Origin: an uncultured Prevotellaceae bacterium
GTDB taxonomy: Bacteria; Bacteroidota; Bacteroidia; Bacteroidales; Bacteroidaceae
Direction of reading: 5' to 3'
NCBI GenBank assembly: GCA_902775075.1
Contig: CACYKX010000012.1
Location: 1 to 36,210 of the forward strand
DNA length: 36,210 nucleotides
Numbering within the stretch: position 1 is the first letter of the stretch; each line of letters opens with the position of its first letter. Position numbers and translations under genes: made by a program. This document shows positions 10,201-15,820 of the stretch, piece after piece. The notes under the pieces were generated by a model that saw only the letters and a program-made list of their open reading frames with translations, had not been told where the DNA came from and searched no databases.

Positions 10201-10356
10201 CACACTGACAACAGCACCAATCAACGGTTCTCCCGTAACAGCATCCGTTACCCTACCCGTGATATTACTCTGTGCCCATACAGAAGTAGGCAACAAAGTT
10301 GTGAAAGCTAATGCAGCTATAGGTTTACTGATATTATTGATTATACTCATTGTCAT
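7273..10356 (-). CDS. SusC/RagA-family TonB-linked outer membrane protein
   Basis: This is a 1027-residue SusC-type transporter. After a signal peptide ending at VWAQ it has a carboxypeptidase-regulatory-like domain (ITGRVTDAVTGEPLIGA), the TonB-box region EVVVIGYGTQ, and a plug with SIRIRGGNSV, PLYVIDG and VEVLKDVSATAIYGSRGANG, followed by a large barrel ending with FTFGVNVTL. Length is normal for the family. The start overlaps the end of the upstream periplasmic-binding-protein-like gene by about 23 bp, which argues for translational coupling. ATG at 10350 is an alternative start. Together with the SusD-like partner it should import a ligand too large for porins, powered by TonB. Confidence 0.95.
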   Translation of the reverse strand: MTMSIINNISKPIAALAFTTLLPTSVWAQSNITGRVTDAVTGEPLIGAVVSVKGQKNTGTVTNAEGEFSVHSAKNTPVSIVVSYLGYRPQQIDVYDDEDEISVALREAGGYLKEVVVIGYGTQNRTQLTGAVSTIKSDVFTNTTSATLDGALDGQVAGLHVTASSGQPGSESSIRIRGGNSVNASNEPLYVIDGFVYFKETANNGTGLGAIESGLNPLATINPNDIESVEVLKDVSATAIYGSRGANGVIIITTKKGKTGQKKANINYGYSLGISNVSRKLDLMNASQWAQYQKAYWGNKGGYTDEQIAALGKGTDWQDAVLRTALQQTHELSITGATEKSRYAFSGNYTDQNGIVINSGFQRYNFHVNADWDLQENLKFGISVTYGRSKQQGLTTTEEQRFNSSPFSAGITNSFVYALLTPPVVSIYNADGSYNFKNPYEYAYFAIGDHAANAVYDLKESIAENINNYLLSNIWATYQWGDFKLKASLGLSDEKLTQNYFSGAFTSLGLATEGIGGVGNRQTDIWQQEYTIDYRKLIANIHQVELLAGYSRQQSTSTYNSSRANHFTNEALKQYNLGDGAEVYKPQNGISESKLNSLIARVNYTLFDRYNATATFRADHSSRFAKDHRWGYFPSLGLSWNLDKESVFNAIKQLDYLKLRASGGLVGNQEISDYAFTTSYTTGSYAGSSNYSKGNAVNDNLKWETTASYNVGVDAGFFGGRLNLVADAYYKKTSDLLLDVPVGFSLGVSSQLQNVGNVVNKGFELAVGGALISSKKLSWTVNGNIAHNKNEISSTGGAQDIILGSQNQQIIREGEPLGSFYGLEFAGIVQEGEDVSLLPTINGIVPQPGDVKFVDVNGDHMISGTDRKVLGSIQPSLTYGLSTQLQYGGIDVSVNFAGSYGNKLYNSLGRRLEQTGDSYNVLTTVLDSWTPENRSNVLPKASTSRPFSYIDSRYVQDASYLKLKNITIGYRLPLSKQQGIGVRLYATATNLFTITPYKGYDPEVSSGTDTGAYPAARTFTFGVNVTL

Positions 10357-11224
10357 TTAGCTTTAAGAAACCGTATTCGTGGTTATAATTCTCACCATTT
10401 TTCAATATCCATGAGATAAACTCATCAACATGTTCATCCTTTTTGTATGCGAATCCTATTTTCTCTATATCTACATGATCAGCATTATGCTGTTCTATAT
10501 AGTTTATGGCATCGTCTATCGACTTCCATGCATCGACCTTCCCTTTGCCACTAATCAAAATCGACAGTCCGTCTTTGATTTTCCTATTGCTTAAATCATA
10601 TATGTTTTGCAACGTATTAATAGAAACGCCCTTCGTATCATTTTCTACGGCTTGATTCAAATACACATCATCGCCGGCTATACGTCTTCCACGATAGTTA
10701 ATGGTATTTTCGCCGAAATAAGCAGCGAAAGGTACGGCTATAGAATTCGCAGAATTACTTACGTAAACCGTTAGTTGACTGGTATCATCGCTATCATCAT
10801 CTTGTTCAAAAAAGATCTTCTTGATACTTTTCTTATTGATAGTCTTCTTAGTGATCAGTTTCTCGGCGTCCGAATTTCTGGCTGTGATGGGTAGGATAGC
10901 ATATTTTGCGAAGAATACAGTTCTATCGTCTTGATCCGTTTTCTGCTTTGCCGAAAGCAAGACATTCAGTTTACTACCTTTTTTAGCAACAGCCGATTTA
11001 GCAATAGCAAAATTTGCTTCCGGTACCACCTTCTTATATTCGGTAATCCATTTCTCTATGAGAGGTCGAACAAAACGAGGCGCATCAATATAATATGTAT
11101 TAGCACTTGTACTGCTGTTTTCGTTTACGCCATTACCAGCCCATGTATACGTACTAACCAAAATGAATATCCATGTGAGAATGATAACACACATTCCATG
11201 AAACCTTACATACCTTCTTTTCAT
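10334..11224 (-). CDS. Secreted periplasmic-binding-protein-like (PstS-like) protein
   Basis: The 296-residue protein has a basic N-terminus and a long hydrophobic stretch ending near TYTWAG, read as a signal peptide. The body has the order seen in type 2 periplasmic binding proteins: YYIDAPRFVRPLIEKWITEYKK at the start (lobe 1), FAKYAILPITARNSDAEKLITKK, then a lobe-2 segment with VSNSANSIAVPFAAYFG. No ABC permease or ATPase gene is adjacent; instead it heads a SusCD operon and overlaps susC. It may bind the imported ligand or sense it in the periplasm. Composition is Lys/Asp-rich (KKSIKKIFFEQDDDSDD). The fold assignment is moderate and the ligand unknown. Confidence 0.65.
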   Translation of the reverse strand: MKRRYVRFHGMCVIILTWIFILVSTYTWAGNGVNENSSTSANTYYIDAPRFVRPLIEKWITEYKKVVPEANFAIAKSAVAKKGSKLNVLLSAKQKTDQDDRTVFFAKYAILPITARNSDAEKLITKKTINKKSIKKIFFEQDDDSDDTSQLTVYVSNSANSIAVPFAAYFGENTINYRGRRIAGDDVYLNQAVENDTKGVSINTLQNIYDLSNRKIKDGLSILISGKGKVDAWKSIDDAINYIEQHNADHVDIEKIGFAYKKDEHVDEFISWILKNGENYNHEYGFLKLNDNEYNQ

Positions 11225-11264
11225 ACCTTTCCGCTTTTAATCATTTTACTTACGTTTACGAATG

Positions 11265-11295
11265 CAAAGGTACGGCAGTTTCATGGTGTTCACAA
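11265..11295 (-). promoter_or_regulatory. Promoter of the five-gene SusCD/copper operon
   Basis: The minus strand reads TACCTTTG at 11265-11272 and TTG at 11293-11295 with 20 bp between them. This is a good match to the Bacteroidetes promoter and lies about 40 bp before the operon start at 11224. The TTG falls inside the first copy of the 23-bp repeat array. Confidence 0.72.
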
Positions 11296-11397
11296 TACAC
11301 TCTCTATGGTATTCGTACTACACCTTTTATGGTATTCATACTACATATTTCATGGTATAACGAATACCACAATAATGGTATATAGCCTACAATATAA
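11283..11397. repeat. Five tandem repeats with exact 23-bp period, probable operator array
   Basis: ATGGT starts at 11283, 11306, 11329, 11352 and 11375, always 23 bp apart. Copies 2 and 3 are the closest pair (ATGGTATTCGTACTACA and ATGGTATTCATACTACA); copies 1, 4 and 5 keep ATGGT and parts of the following bases. Copy 4 also contains an inverted repeat, TGGTAT-5-ATACCA. The array begins over the -33 element of the operon promoter and extends upstream, as expected for cooperative binding of a regulator on one face of the helix. The regulator is not identified. Confidence 0.75.
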
Positions 11398-11485
11398 ACT
11401 TAATATGCAATATTTTTGCAAATCTTGCACATTATCAAGCTACAAAAGTCATAGTATTAGCATGAAATAAGGGATAAGGGGTGAT

Positions 11486-11519
11486 GTGGTTAACTGCGTT
11501 TGTCCACGCAGTTAACTAC
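11486..11519. repeat. REP-like palindrome, GTTAACTGCGT family
   Basis: GTTAACTGCGT (11489-11499) and ACGCAGTTAAC (11506-11516) form a perfect 11-bp inverted repeat with a 6-base loop; three more outer positions pair with one G-T. It lies just downstream of the histidine-phosphatase gene but has no T-run, so it is not a standard intrinsic terminator. The same core recurs at 13030-13107. Confidence 0.65.
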
Positions 11520-11531
11520 ACAAGAGGAGGT

Positions 11532-12041
11532 TTAGAGATCCAACACGCGAACCTCAGCGTTCGTCATTTTCTGAACTTCGTTCATAGGTTTATGAAAATA
11601 CACACTCTGTATTGCTTTGTTGATAATGCCATGTCCCACTGCCAAGACAATTTTATCGGGATAAGTCACTTTAAGATATGTCAGGAAGTTCTGCGCTCTC
11701 GATTTCAACTTCTCAAGCGACTCCACATTTTCCGGCCATTCTTTTACATCCTGCAGGTCAGGGATAAACTTACCCGTGAAATCGCCCCAGTCGCGCTCAC
11801 GGATCAGTGCTGTGGTCTCTACAGGTTTATGATGTGGTGCGGCGATGATCTCTGCCGTTTGGATACTACGATGCAAATCGCTCGAGATGAAAACATCAAT
11901 ATGGGCATCTTTCATCTGATCACGAACAATCTCCGCCTGATGTATTCCGTTTTCGTTAAGTTCTCCCGGGGTTTGTCCCTGTAGGATTTGTGCTGCGTTG
12001 TCTACGGTCTCACCGTGACGTACTAAATACAATCTTGTCAT
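11532..12041 (-). CDS. Histidine phosphatase family (phosphoglycerate-mutase-like) protein
   Basis: The product of about 169 residues starts MTRLYLVRHGETVDN, with the catalytic RHG motif right after the first strand as usual. Other conserved parts are SSDLHRSIQTAEII, the acidic ERDWGDFTG region and the second catalytic His in AVGHG. The start at 12041 is preferred to an upstream ATG at 12071, because 12071 would lie upstream of the -7 promoter box. It is a soluble cytosolic phosphatase; the substrate cannot be predicted, since the family ranges from mutases to phosphatases of small metabolites. It is single and divergent from the HdeD-like gene. Confidence 0.9.
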   Translation of the reverse strand: MTRLYLVRHGETVDNAAQILQGQTPGELNENGIHQAEIVRDQMKDAHIDVFISSDLHRSIQTAEIIAAPHHKPVETTALIRERDWGDFTGKFIPDLQDVKEWPENVESLEKLKSRAQNFLTYLKVTYPDKIVLAVGHGIINKAIQSVYFHKPMNEVQKMTNAEVRVLDL

Positions 12042-12060
12042 AATGAATGCAATTTGTGTG

Positions 12061-12068
12061 CAAAAATA
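12061..12068 (-). promoter_or_regulatory. -7 promoter element of the histidine phosphatase gene
   Basis: The minus strand reads TATTTTTG at 12061-12068, a match to TAnnTTTG, about 20 bp before the ATG at 12041. No clear -33 TTG at the usual distance. Confidence 0.5.
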
Positions 12069-12111
12069 CAAAAGAATATGGGTTAACGATAAAGGTTTTG
12101 CGTTTTTTTAT

Positions 12112-12119
12112 TATATTTG
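12112..12119 (+). promoter_or_regulatory. -7 promoter element of the HdeD-like gene
   Basis: TATATTTG followed by C lies 20 bp before the ATG at 12140. It is divergent from, and within 50 bp of, the histidine-phosphatase promoter. No good -33 element is visible. Confidence 0.55.
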
Positions 12120-12139
12120 CACAAAACAAGAAAGAGAGT

Positions 12140-12763
12140 ATGAAGATATTACAAAGTCATCTATTCAGAGCTATCTGCGCCATCATCATTGGTGCATTAC
12201 TCATAAAATATCGTGAAGATATGGTACAGTGGCTGACAATAGCCATCGGTATCTTATTTTTCCTGTCGGGAGTGATCTCCCTTATCGTATATTATGCAGC
12301 ATCGCGACAGCGTTCCGACACGATCGTCTATGATGCCCATGGCAAACAAATCTCCGGAATGAAGCCAAGTTTCCCTATTGTTGGATTAGGAAGCTTGATT
12401 TTGGGACTTGTCCTTGCCTTCATGCCACATTCCTTTATCTCCGGTCTGATGTACATACTGGCAGCAATTCTGATACTGGGTGCTATCAACCAGTTCTTCA
12501 ACCTTGCCTCTGCCCTAAAATTCAGTCGCATCGGTTTCTTCTATTGGCTGATGCCGTCCCTCATCTTGCTCACAGGCATTTACATCTGTATCAAACCTAT
12601 GGACAGTGCATCACTTCCCCTTCTCGTCATCGGTTGGGGTATGCTGGTATATGGTGTCGTGGAATGCATCAATGCCTTCAAGATTCATACCTGTCATAAG
12701 ATGTGGGAGGAACAAAATAAGATGGAACATGATGCCATTGAGATAAAAGACACAGACAACTAA
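12140..12763 (+). CDS. HdeD/DUF308-family membrane protein
   Basis: The product of 207 residues starts MKILQSHLFRAICAIIIGALLI and has about six hydrophobic membrane segments in the paired pattern of DUF308/HdeD proteins: a membrane segment, a short positively charged loop, then a segment rich in G and L (ILGLVLAFMPHSFISG). A Glu/Asp-rich cytosolic tail ends the protein. The start at 12140 is chosen because it follows the -7 element at 12112; an upstream ATG at 12047 would lie before it. HdeD of E. coli is linked to acid resistance, but the function in Bacteroidetes is not established. Confidence 0.85.
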   Translation: MKILQSHLFRAICAIIIGALLIKYREDMVQWLTIAIGILFFLSGVISLIVYYAASRQRSDTIVYDAHGKQISGMKPSFPIVGLGSLILGLVLAFMPHSFISGLMYILAAILILGAINQFFNLASALKFSRIGFFYWLMPSLILLTGIYICIKPMDSASLPLLVIGWGMLVYGVVECINAFKIHTCHKMWEEQNKMEHDAIEIKDTDN

Positions 12764-13029
12764 ACAGTTATATAGTAAAAAGATAATAAGAAATTTTTCC
12801 ATCGTCTTGTTGGAGACACCTTGCTTGCAGAGAACTCATGTTTAAATAACCTTTCATAGTTTAATTTTCATCTACAAAAAGAGGCTCATAATTCGCAAAT
12901 TCAGAAATAATGACGAGTTGATTATGAGTATTAAAAATATGAGCAAAACGTATTTACCTGATTTTCAGCGAGTTGAGATTTCCACCCTTGATTTCATTCT
13001 CGGAAATTACCGAATTTGCAGCATTTCTT

Positions 13030-13107
13030 AGTTAACTGCGTAAGGCTACAAACCTATTCGCGTAAGTTTACGAAGTTAACTGCGTAAGCTGATGCAGTTA
13101 ACTTCGT
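13030..13107. repeat. Cluster of REP-like GTTAACTGCGTAAG repeats
   Basis: AGTTAACTGCGTAAG occurs at 13030-13044 and again from 13075. The second copy is part of a perfect 14-bp inverted repeat, ACGAAGTTAACTGC (13070-13083) and GCAGTTAACTTCGT (13094-13107), with a 10-base loop. Between them CGTAA-2-TTACG (13061-13072) is a further small palindrome. The core equals the palindrome at 11486-11519, so this is a dispersed repeat family. No transposase is nearby. Confidence 0.65.
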
Positions 13108-13313
13108 TCAAAAACACAACCTTTTGAGGATTATTTTCGATGGCTTTTGAGAGTGAAAATGCAGTTATACGATCTAGATGAAGCATAATTCGGAACATTA
13201 TTTCTTTAACAGTTCCGCGATAAAGTTTAAAGATTGTGAACAAAATACTCAATTCTCATAAACTCGTGTATAACATAAACAGCACTCTGTTCAAATTCTC
13301 TTGCAGTTCGGAC

Positions 13314-13361
13314 AAAAAAAAGCCTTGTGTCAACAATGTCAAAAGACATGAGATACAAGGC
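13314..13361 (-). terminator. Intrinsic terminator of the udk operon
   Basis: On the minus strand GCCTTGT and ACAAGGC (13355-13361 and 13322-13328) pair around an inner ATGTC-TTTT-GACAT hairpin, and eight T follow. It is about 40 bp beyond the udk stop. Confidence 0.75.
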
Positions 13362-13403
13362 CTTATATTTTTGGACTAACGTTTTCTAATATTACTTCCG
13401 ATA

Positions 13404-14045
13404 TTAGACTTCTTCCTGAGGAACCAACCCCTCAATATATTTACATAAGATTCCAATACCGGTAACGTTCTCACCTCCCTGTGGGATAATCAAATCAGCA
13501 TAACGTTTGGTAGGCTCGATAAACTGCTCATGCATAGGTTTCAACACCTTGAGATATCTGTCGACAACCATGCTCACGGTACGTCCACGGTCAATGGTGT
13601 CACGCTGAATATTACGAATCAGTCGTTCATCAGAATCGCAATCCACGAAAATCTTTAAGTCCATCAGGTCACGCAGTTTCTTATTCAACAAGGTCATGAT
13701 ACCTTCGATGATGATAACAGGCTTTGGCTCTACATGTACCGTCTCCGGAAGACGGTTACACTGGATGTAACTATACGTAGGCTGTTCTATGGCTATGCCT
13801 TCACGAAGATCATTGATCTGCTTATGCAACAACTTCCAGTCGAATGCATCCGGATGGTCGAAGTTGATGGCATGACGCTCCTCCTCTGTCATATGACTCG
13901 TATCATTGTAGTACGAATCCAAAGGCACTACGGCTACATAATGTGGAGGTAAAGCCTCAACGATCTTCTTTACTACTGTGGTCTTGCCACTTCCGGTACC
14001 TCCGGCGATACCAATGATTGTGATATGGTCTTCCTTTACGTTCAT
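13404..14045 (-). CDS. udk: Uridine/cytidine kinase
   Basis: The 213-residue cytosolic kinase phosphorylates uridine or cytidine to UMP or CMP using ATP or GTP. It has the P-loop GGTGSGKTT (about residues 15-23), the substrate-binding part VPLDSYYNDTSHMTEEE, FDHPDAFDWKLL, IIIEGIMTL and the lid-like RDTIDRGR. Length is normal. Its ATG overlaps the stop of the upstream uracil-glycosylase-fold gene (ATGA), so it is the last gene of an operon that starts with a secreted nuclease-like gene. In this place it would salvage nucleosides released from nucleic acid; that link is inference. Confidence 0.95.
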   Translation of the reverse strand: MNVKEDHITIIGIAGGTGSGKTTVVKKIVEALPPHYVAVVPLDSYYNDTSHMTEEERHAINFDHPDAFDWKLLHKQINDLREGIAIEQPTYSYIQCNRLPETVHVEPKPVIIIEGIMTLLNKKLRDLMDLKIFVDCDSDERLIRNIQRDTIDRGRTVSMVVDRYLKVLKPMHEQFIEPTKRYADLIIPQGGENVTGIGILCKYIEGLVPQEEV

Positions 14046-14617
14046 AATATCTCGTCAAACATATTTCTATAATATTCTGCTTTCTTCTCTACTGCTAGGG
14101 GATAGGCACGACTGCTGCTCGGCATGCGATAAAGGCGGAGGGTTCGTCCTTCGAAAGTAAACTCTACATATGAACCCATCTTCATTTTCTTGGCATCAAT
14201 ACCAAAATGATCTGTAAACACCTTCGTCGCTAACTGTCCTGCCGTAAGTACGCCCTTGCAATCCGGCAATGAGCGAAGCATACCGTCTAGGTCTGCTTCT
14301 TCTACGATCTCCAAATCTTTGTCGGAGGCATTGCCTTTGGTGCGACGTATCCGCAATGCTGTATCAAAAATCGCGACACGCTTCTCTCGAAGAAATTCCT
14401 TCAATTCTTCAAGACGATATGTCTTATGTGCTGTATCTACAAAATGTAGTTTATCACCCCAAAAGACGATACCAAAGATACGCCACATATCGTTCATGAA
14501 ATTGGGATAGTACCATTCCATACACCACCGCTTGGGGGCTGGAGGAAAAGTACCCAGCATCAGCAATCGAGCATCAGCGGGAAGCCATGGTTCAAAAGGA
14601 TGCGTTTCTATCTCCAT
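14042..14617 (-). CDS. Uracil-DNA-glycosylase superfamily protein
   Basis: The 191-residue protein fits the UDG fold. The first motif is LGTFPPAPKRW, followed by YYPNFMNDMWRIFG; LTAGQLATKVF lies in the middle and RMPSSSRAYP corresponds to the second, HPSP-like, motif with the His replaced by Arg. This is the Bacteroidetes-type UDG-like group often annotated as a DNA glycosylase; enzymatic activity is not certain because the two catalytic motifs are divergent from Ung and Mug. It starts 7 bp behind the secreted nuclease-like gene and overlaps udk by four bases, so all three are co-transcribed. Confidence 0.8.
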   Translation of the reverse strand: MEIETHPFEPWLPADARLLMLGTFPPAPKRWCMEWYYPNFMNDMWRIFGIVFWGDKLHFVDTAHKTYRLEELKEFLREKRVAIFDTALRIRRTKGNASDKDLEIVEEADLDGMLRSLPDCKGVLTAGQLATKVFTDHFGIDAKKMKMGSYVEFTFEGRTLRLYRMPSSSRAYPLAVEKKAEYYRNMFDEIL

Positions 14618-14624
14618 GAGAGTA

Positions 14625-15662
14625 TTAATCCTTTTCCTTCAACAAATAGACTACTACTGGAAGGTGATCGCTATAGCCATCGAGCCATACTCCGCCGGCA
14701 CTTGTTCGCTTTGGACTACCTTTATATTTTCCCTCGGTCTGGAAGAGATAATCACGACGGAAGATCTGGTTCTTCCAATACTTTAATGTGGAGAAGTCTT
14801 TCTTGCCTTTTTGGTTTAGTAGGTTTGGAGTCATCACGATCTGATCGAAAAGATTCCATGCTCCCTTATAGGTCAAGGTACCTACGCCTTGCTTCACCAG
14901 CAGATTATACCATGGGTTATACATCTCGCCCTCGCCCACTTCATCAACTTCCGGTTTACACTTGAGATATTGTGTCAAACTGGCATTGGTAGGATCATCG
15001 TTAAGGTCTCCCATGATAAAGACCTTACGAGTAGGGAATGCGTTAAGGATGGAATCCTTGATAGCCTTTACTTGGCGAGCTGCACTCTCACGATAGAAGC
15101 CTGTACTGAATCTACTTGGCCAATGGCATACGATGACGGTGACATCATCACCGGCCAACTTACCCGTTACCGTAAGGAAACCACGAGTGAAGAAGGCACT
15201 GTCCTTTTTCAATTCCTGAACATAAGGAAGGAGTTTTGAGTCGGTAACATGGAACAACTGTGGATTGTAGATTAATGCACAGTCTATTCCACGACGATCC
15301 GGACCTTCGATATGAACATATTTCATGCCACGCTTTGCCAAAGCCGGTTGAGCAACAAGGTCGCTCATCACGCGCGCGTTTTCCACCTCGCTCACACCAA
15401 TGAAGGCGCAACCTACATTCGGAAGGACATCGGTACCCATCTCGGCAAGTACCTTCGACATATTACGAAGTTTGTGTGAATACTTGAGACCGTTCCATCC
15501 TCTGGCTGGAAGATACTCATAATCGTTTTTCCCTTTGTCATGACAAGTGTCGAAAAGGTTTTCCTGATTGTAGAAGCCCACTGCATAGCATGAGTACTTT
15601 TTCTGGGCAAAAGATGCCAAACTAACAAAGAGCAGAATGGCCAGTAAAAGCTGCTTTTTCAT
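14625..15662 (-). CDS. Secreted endonuclease/exonuclease/phosphatase-fold protein
   Basis: The 345-residue protein has a signal peptide (MKKQLLLAILLFVSLASFAQ) and one complete EEP domain: NQENLFD, VSEVEN (metal-binding Glu), GPDRRGID, VCHWPSR (catalytic-side His), MGDLNDDP and YSDHLPVVV (catalytic His at the C-terminus). All catalytic positions of the DNase I-like fold are present, so it should be an active periplasmic or secreted hydrolase. The family includes nucleases, sphingomyelinases and inositol phosphatases; the udg and udk neighbours and the divergent NUC-nuclease locus favour a nuclease. It is the first gene of the eep-udg-udk operon. Confidence 0.9.
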   Translation of the reverse strand: MKKQLLLAILLFVSLASFAQKKYSCYAVGFYNQENLFDTCHDKGKNDYEYLPARGWNGLKYSHKLRNMSKVLAEMGTDVLPNVGCAFIGVSEVENARVMSDLVAQPALAKRGMKYVHIEGPDRRGIDCALIYNPQLFHVTDSKLLPYVQELKKDSAFFTRGFLTVTGKLAGDDVTVIVCHWPSRFSTGFYRESAARQVKAIKDSILNAFPTRKVFIMGDLNDDPTNASLTQYLKCKPEVDEVGEGEMYNPWYNLLVKQGVGTLTYKGAWNLFDQIVMTPNLLNQKGKKDFSTLKYWKNQIFRRDYLFQTEGKYKGSPKRTSAGGVWLDGYSDHLPVVVYLLKEKD

Positions 15663-15695
15663 ATTTTCTATTTATTTATCCTCAAAATCATTCTG

Positions 15696-15703
15696 CAAAT
15701 ATC
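15696..15703 (-). promoter_or_regulatory. Possible -7 element of the eep-udg-udk operon
   Basis: The minus strand reads GATATTTG then C at 15696-15703, one mismatch from TAnnTTTG, about 34 bp before the start at 15662. No clear -33 element. Confidence 0.4.
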
Positions 15704-15779
15704 GGTATTTATTCTTAAAAAAACCATCTTTTAACTGAAAATTTAATCAAATTTCTTTTCTTTTTTAAAATTTATTTCG

Positions 15780-15787
15780 TTACTTTG
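15780..15787 (+). promoter_or_regulatory. Possible -7 element of the TonB receptor operon
   Basis: TTACTTTG then C lies about 34 bp before the ATG at 15821, one mismatch from TAnnTTTG. The upstream stretch is very T-rich and has no clear TTG. Confidence 0.45.
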
Positions 15788-15820
15788 CAACCAAAGTATA
15801 ATATTTATTAATATAAGACT

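Larger units (their letters stand above)
11225..11531. other. Regulatory spacer without a gene
   Basis: This 307-bp stretch separates the operon start from the end of the histidine-phosphatase gene. It holds the operon promoter, the 23-bp repeat array and one palindrome of the GTTAACTGCGT family. I see no credible coding sequence. Confidence 0.7.
12764..13403. other. Long spacer without a gene, with palindromes
   Basis: This 640-bp AT-rich stretch lies between two convergent genes. It holds an inverted repeat CTCATAAT/ATTATGAG (12885-12892 and 12921-12928), the cluster of GTTAACTGCGT repeats at 13030-13107 and the udk terminator. I found no supported coding sequence or tRNA. Confidence 0.65.

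Noticed and set aside
7273..10356. Polysaccharide utilization locus
   Set aside because: SusC and SusD are present but no glycoside hydrolase, lyase, sulfatase or surface glycan-binding gene is linked, and the operon continues into copper-type genes.
11283..11397. CRISPR array
   Set aside because: The repeats are contiguous at 23 bp with no unique spacers, and no cas gene is present.
11486..11519. Terminator of the histidine phosphatase gene
   Set aside because: The stem is strong but no T-run follows on either strand, and the same palindrome recurs elsewhere, so a repeat element fits better.
12764..13403. Small protein or tRNA in the long spacer
   Set aside because: No frame has a start with credible length or composition, and no cloverleaf was visible.
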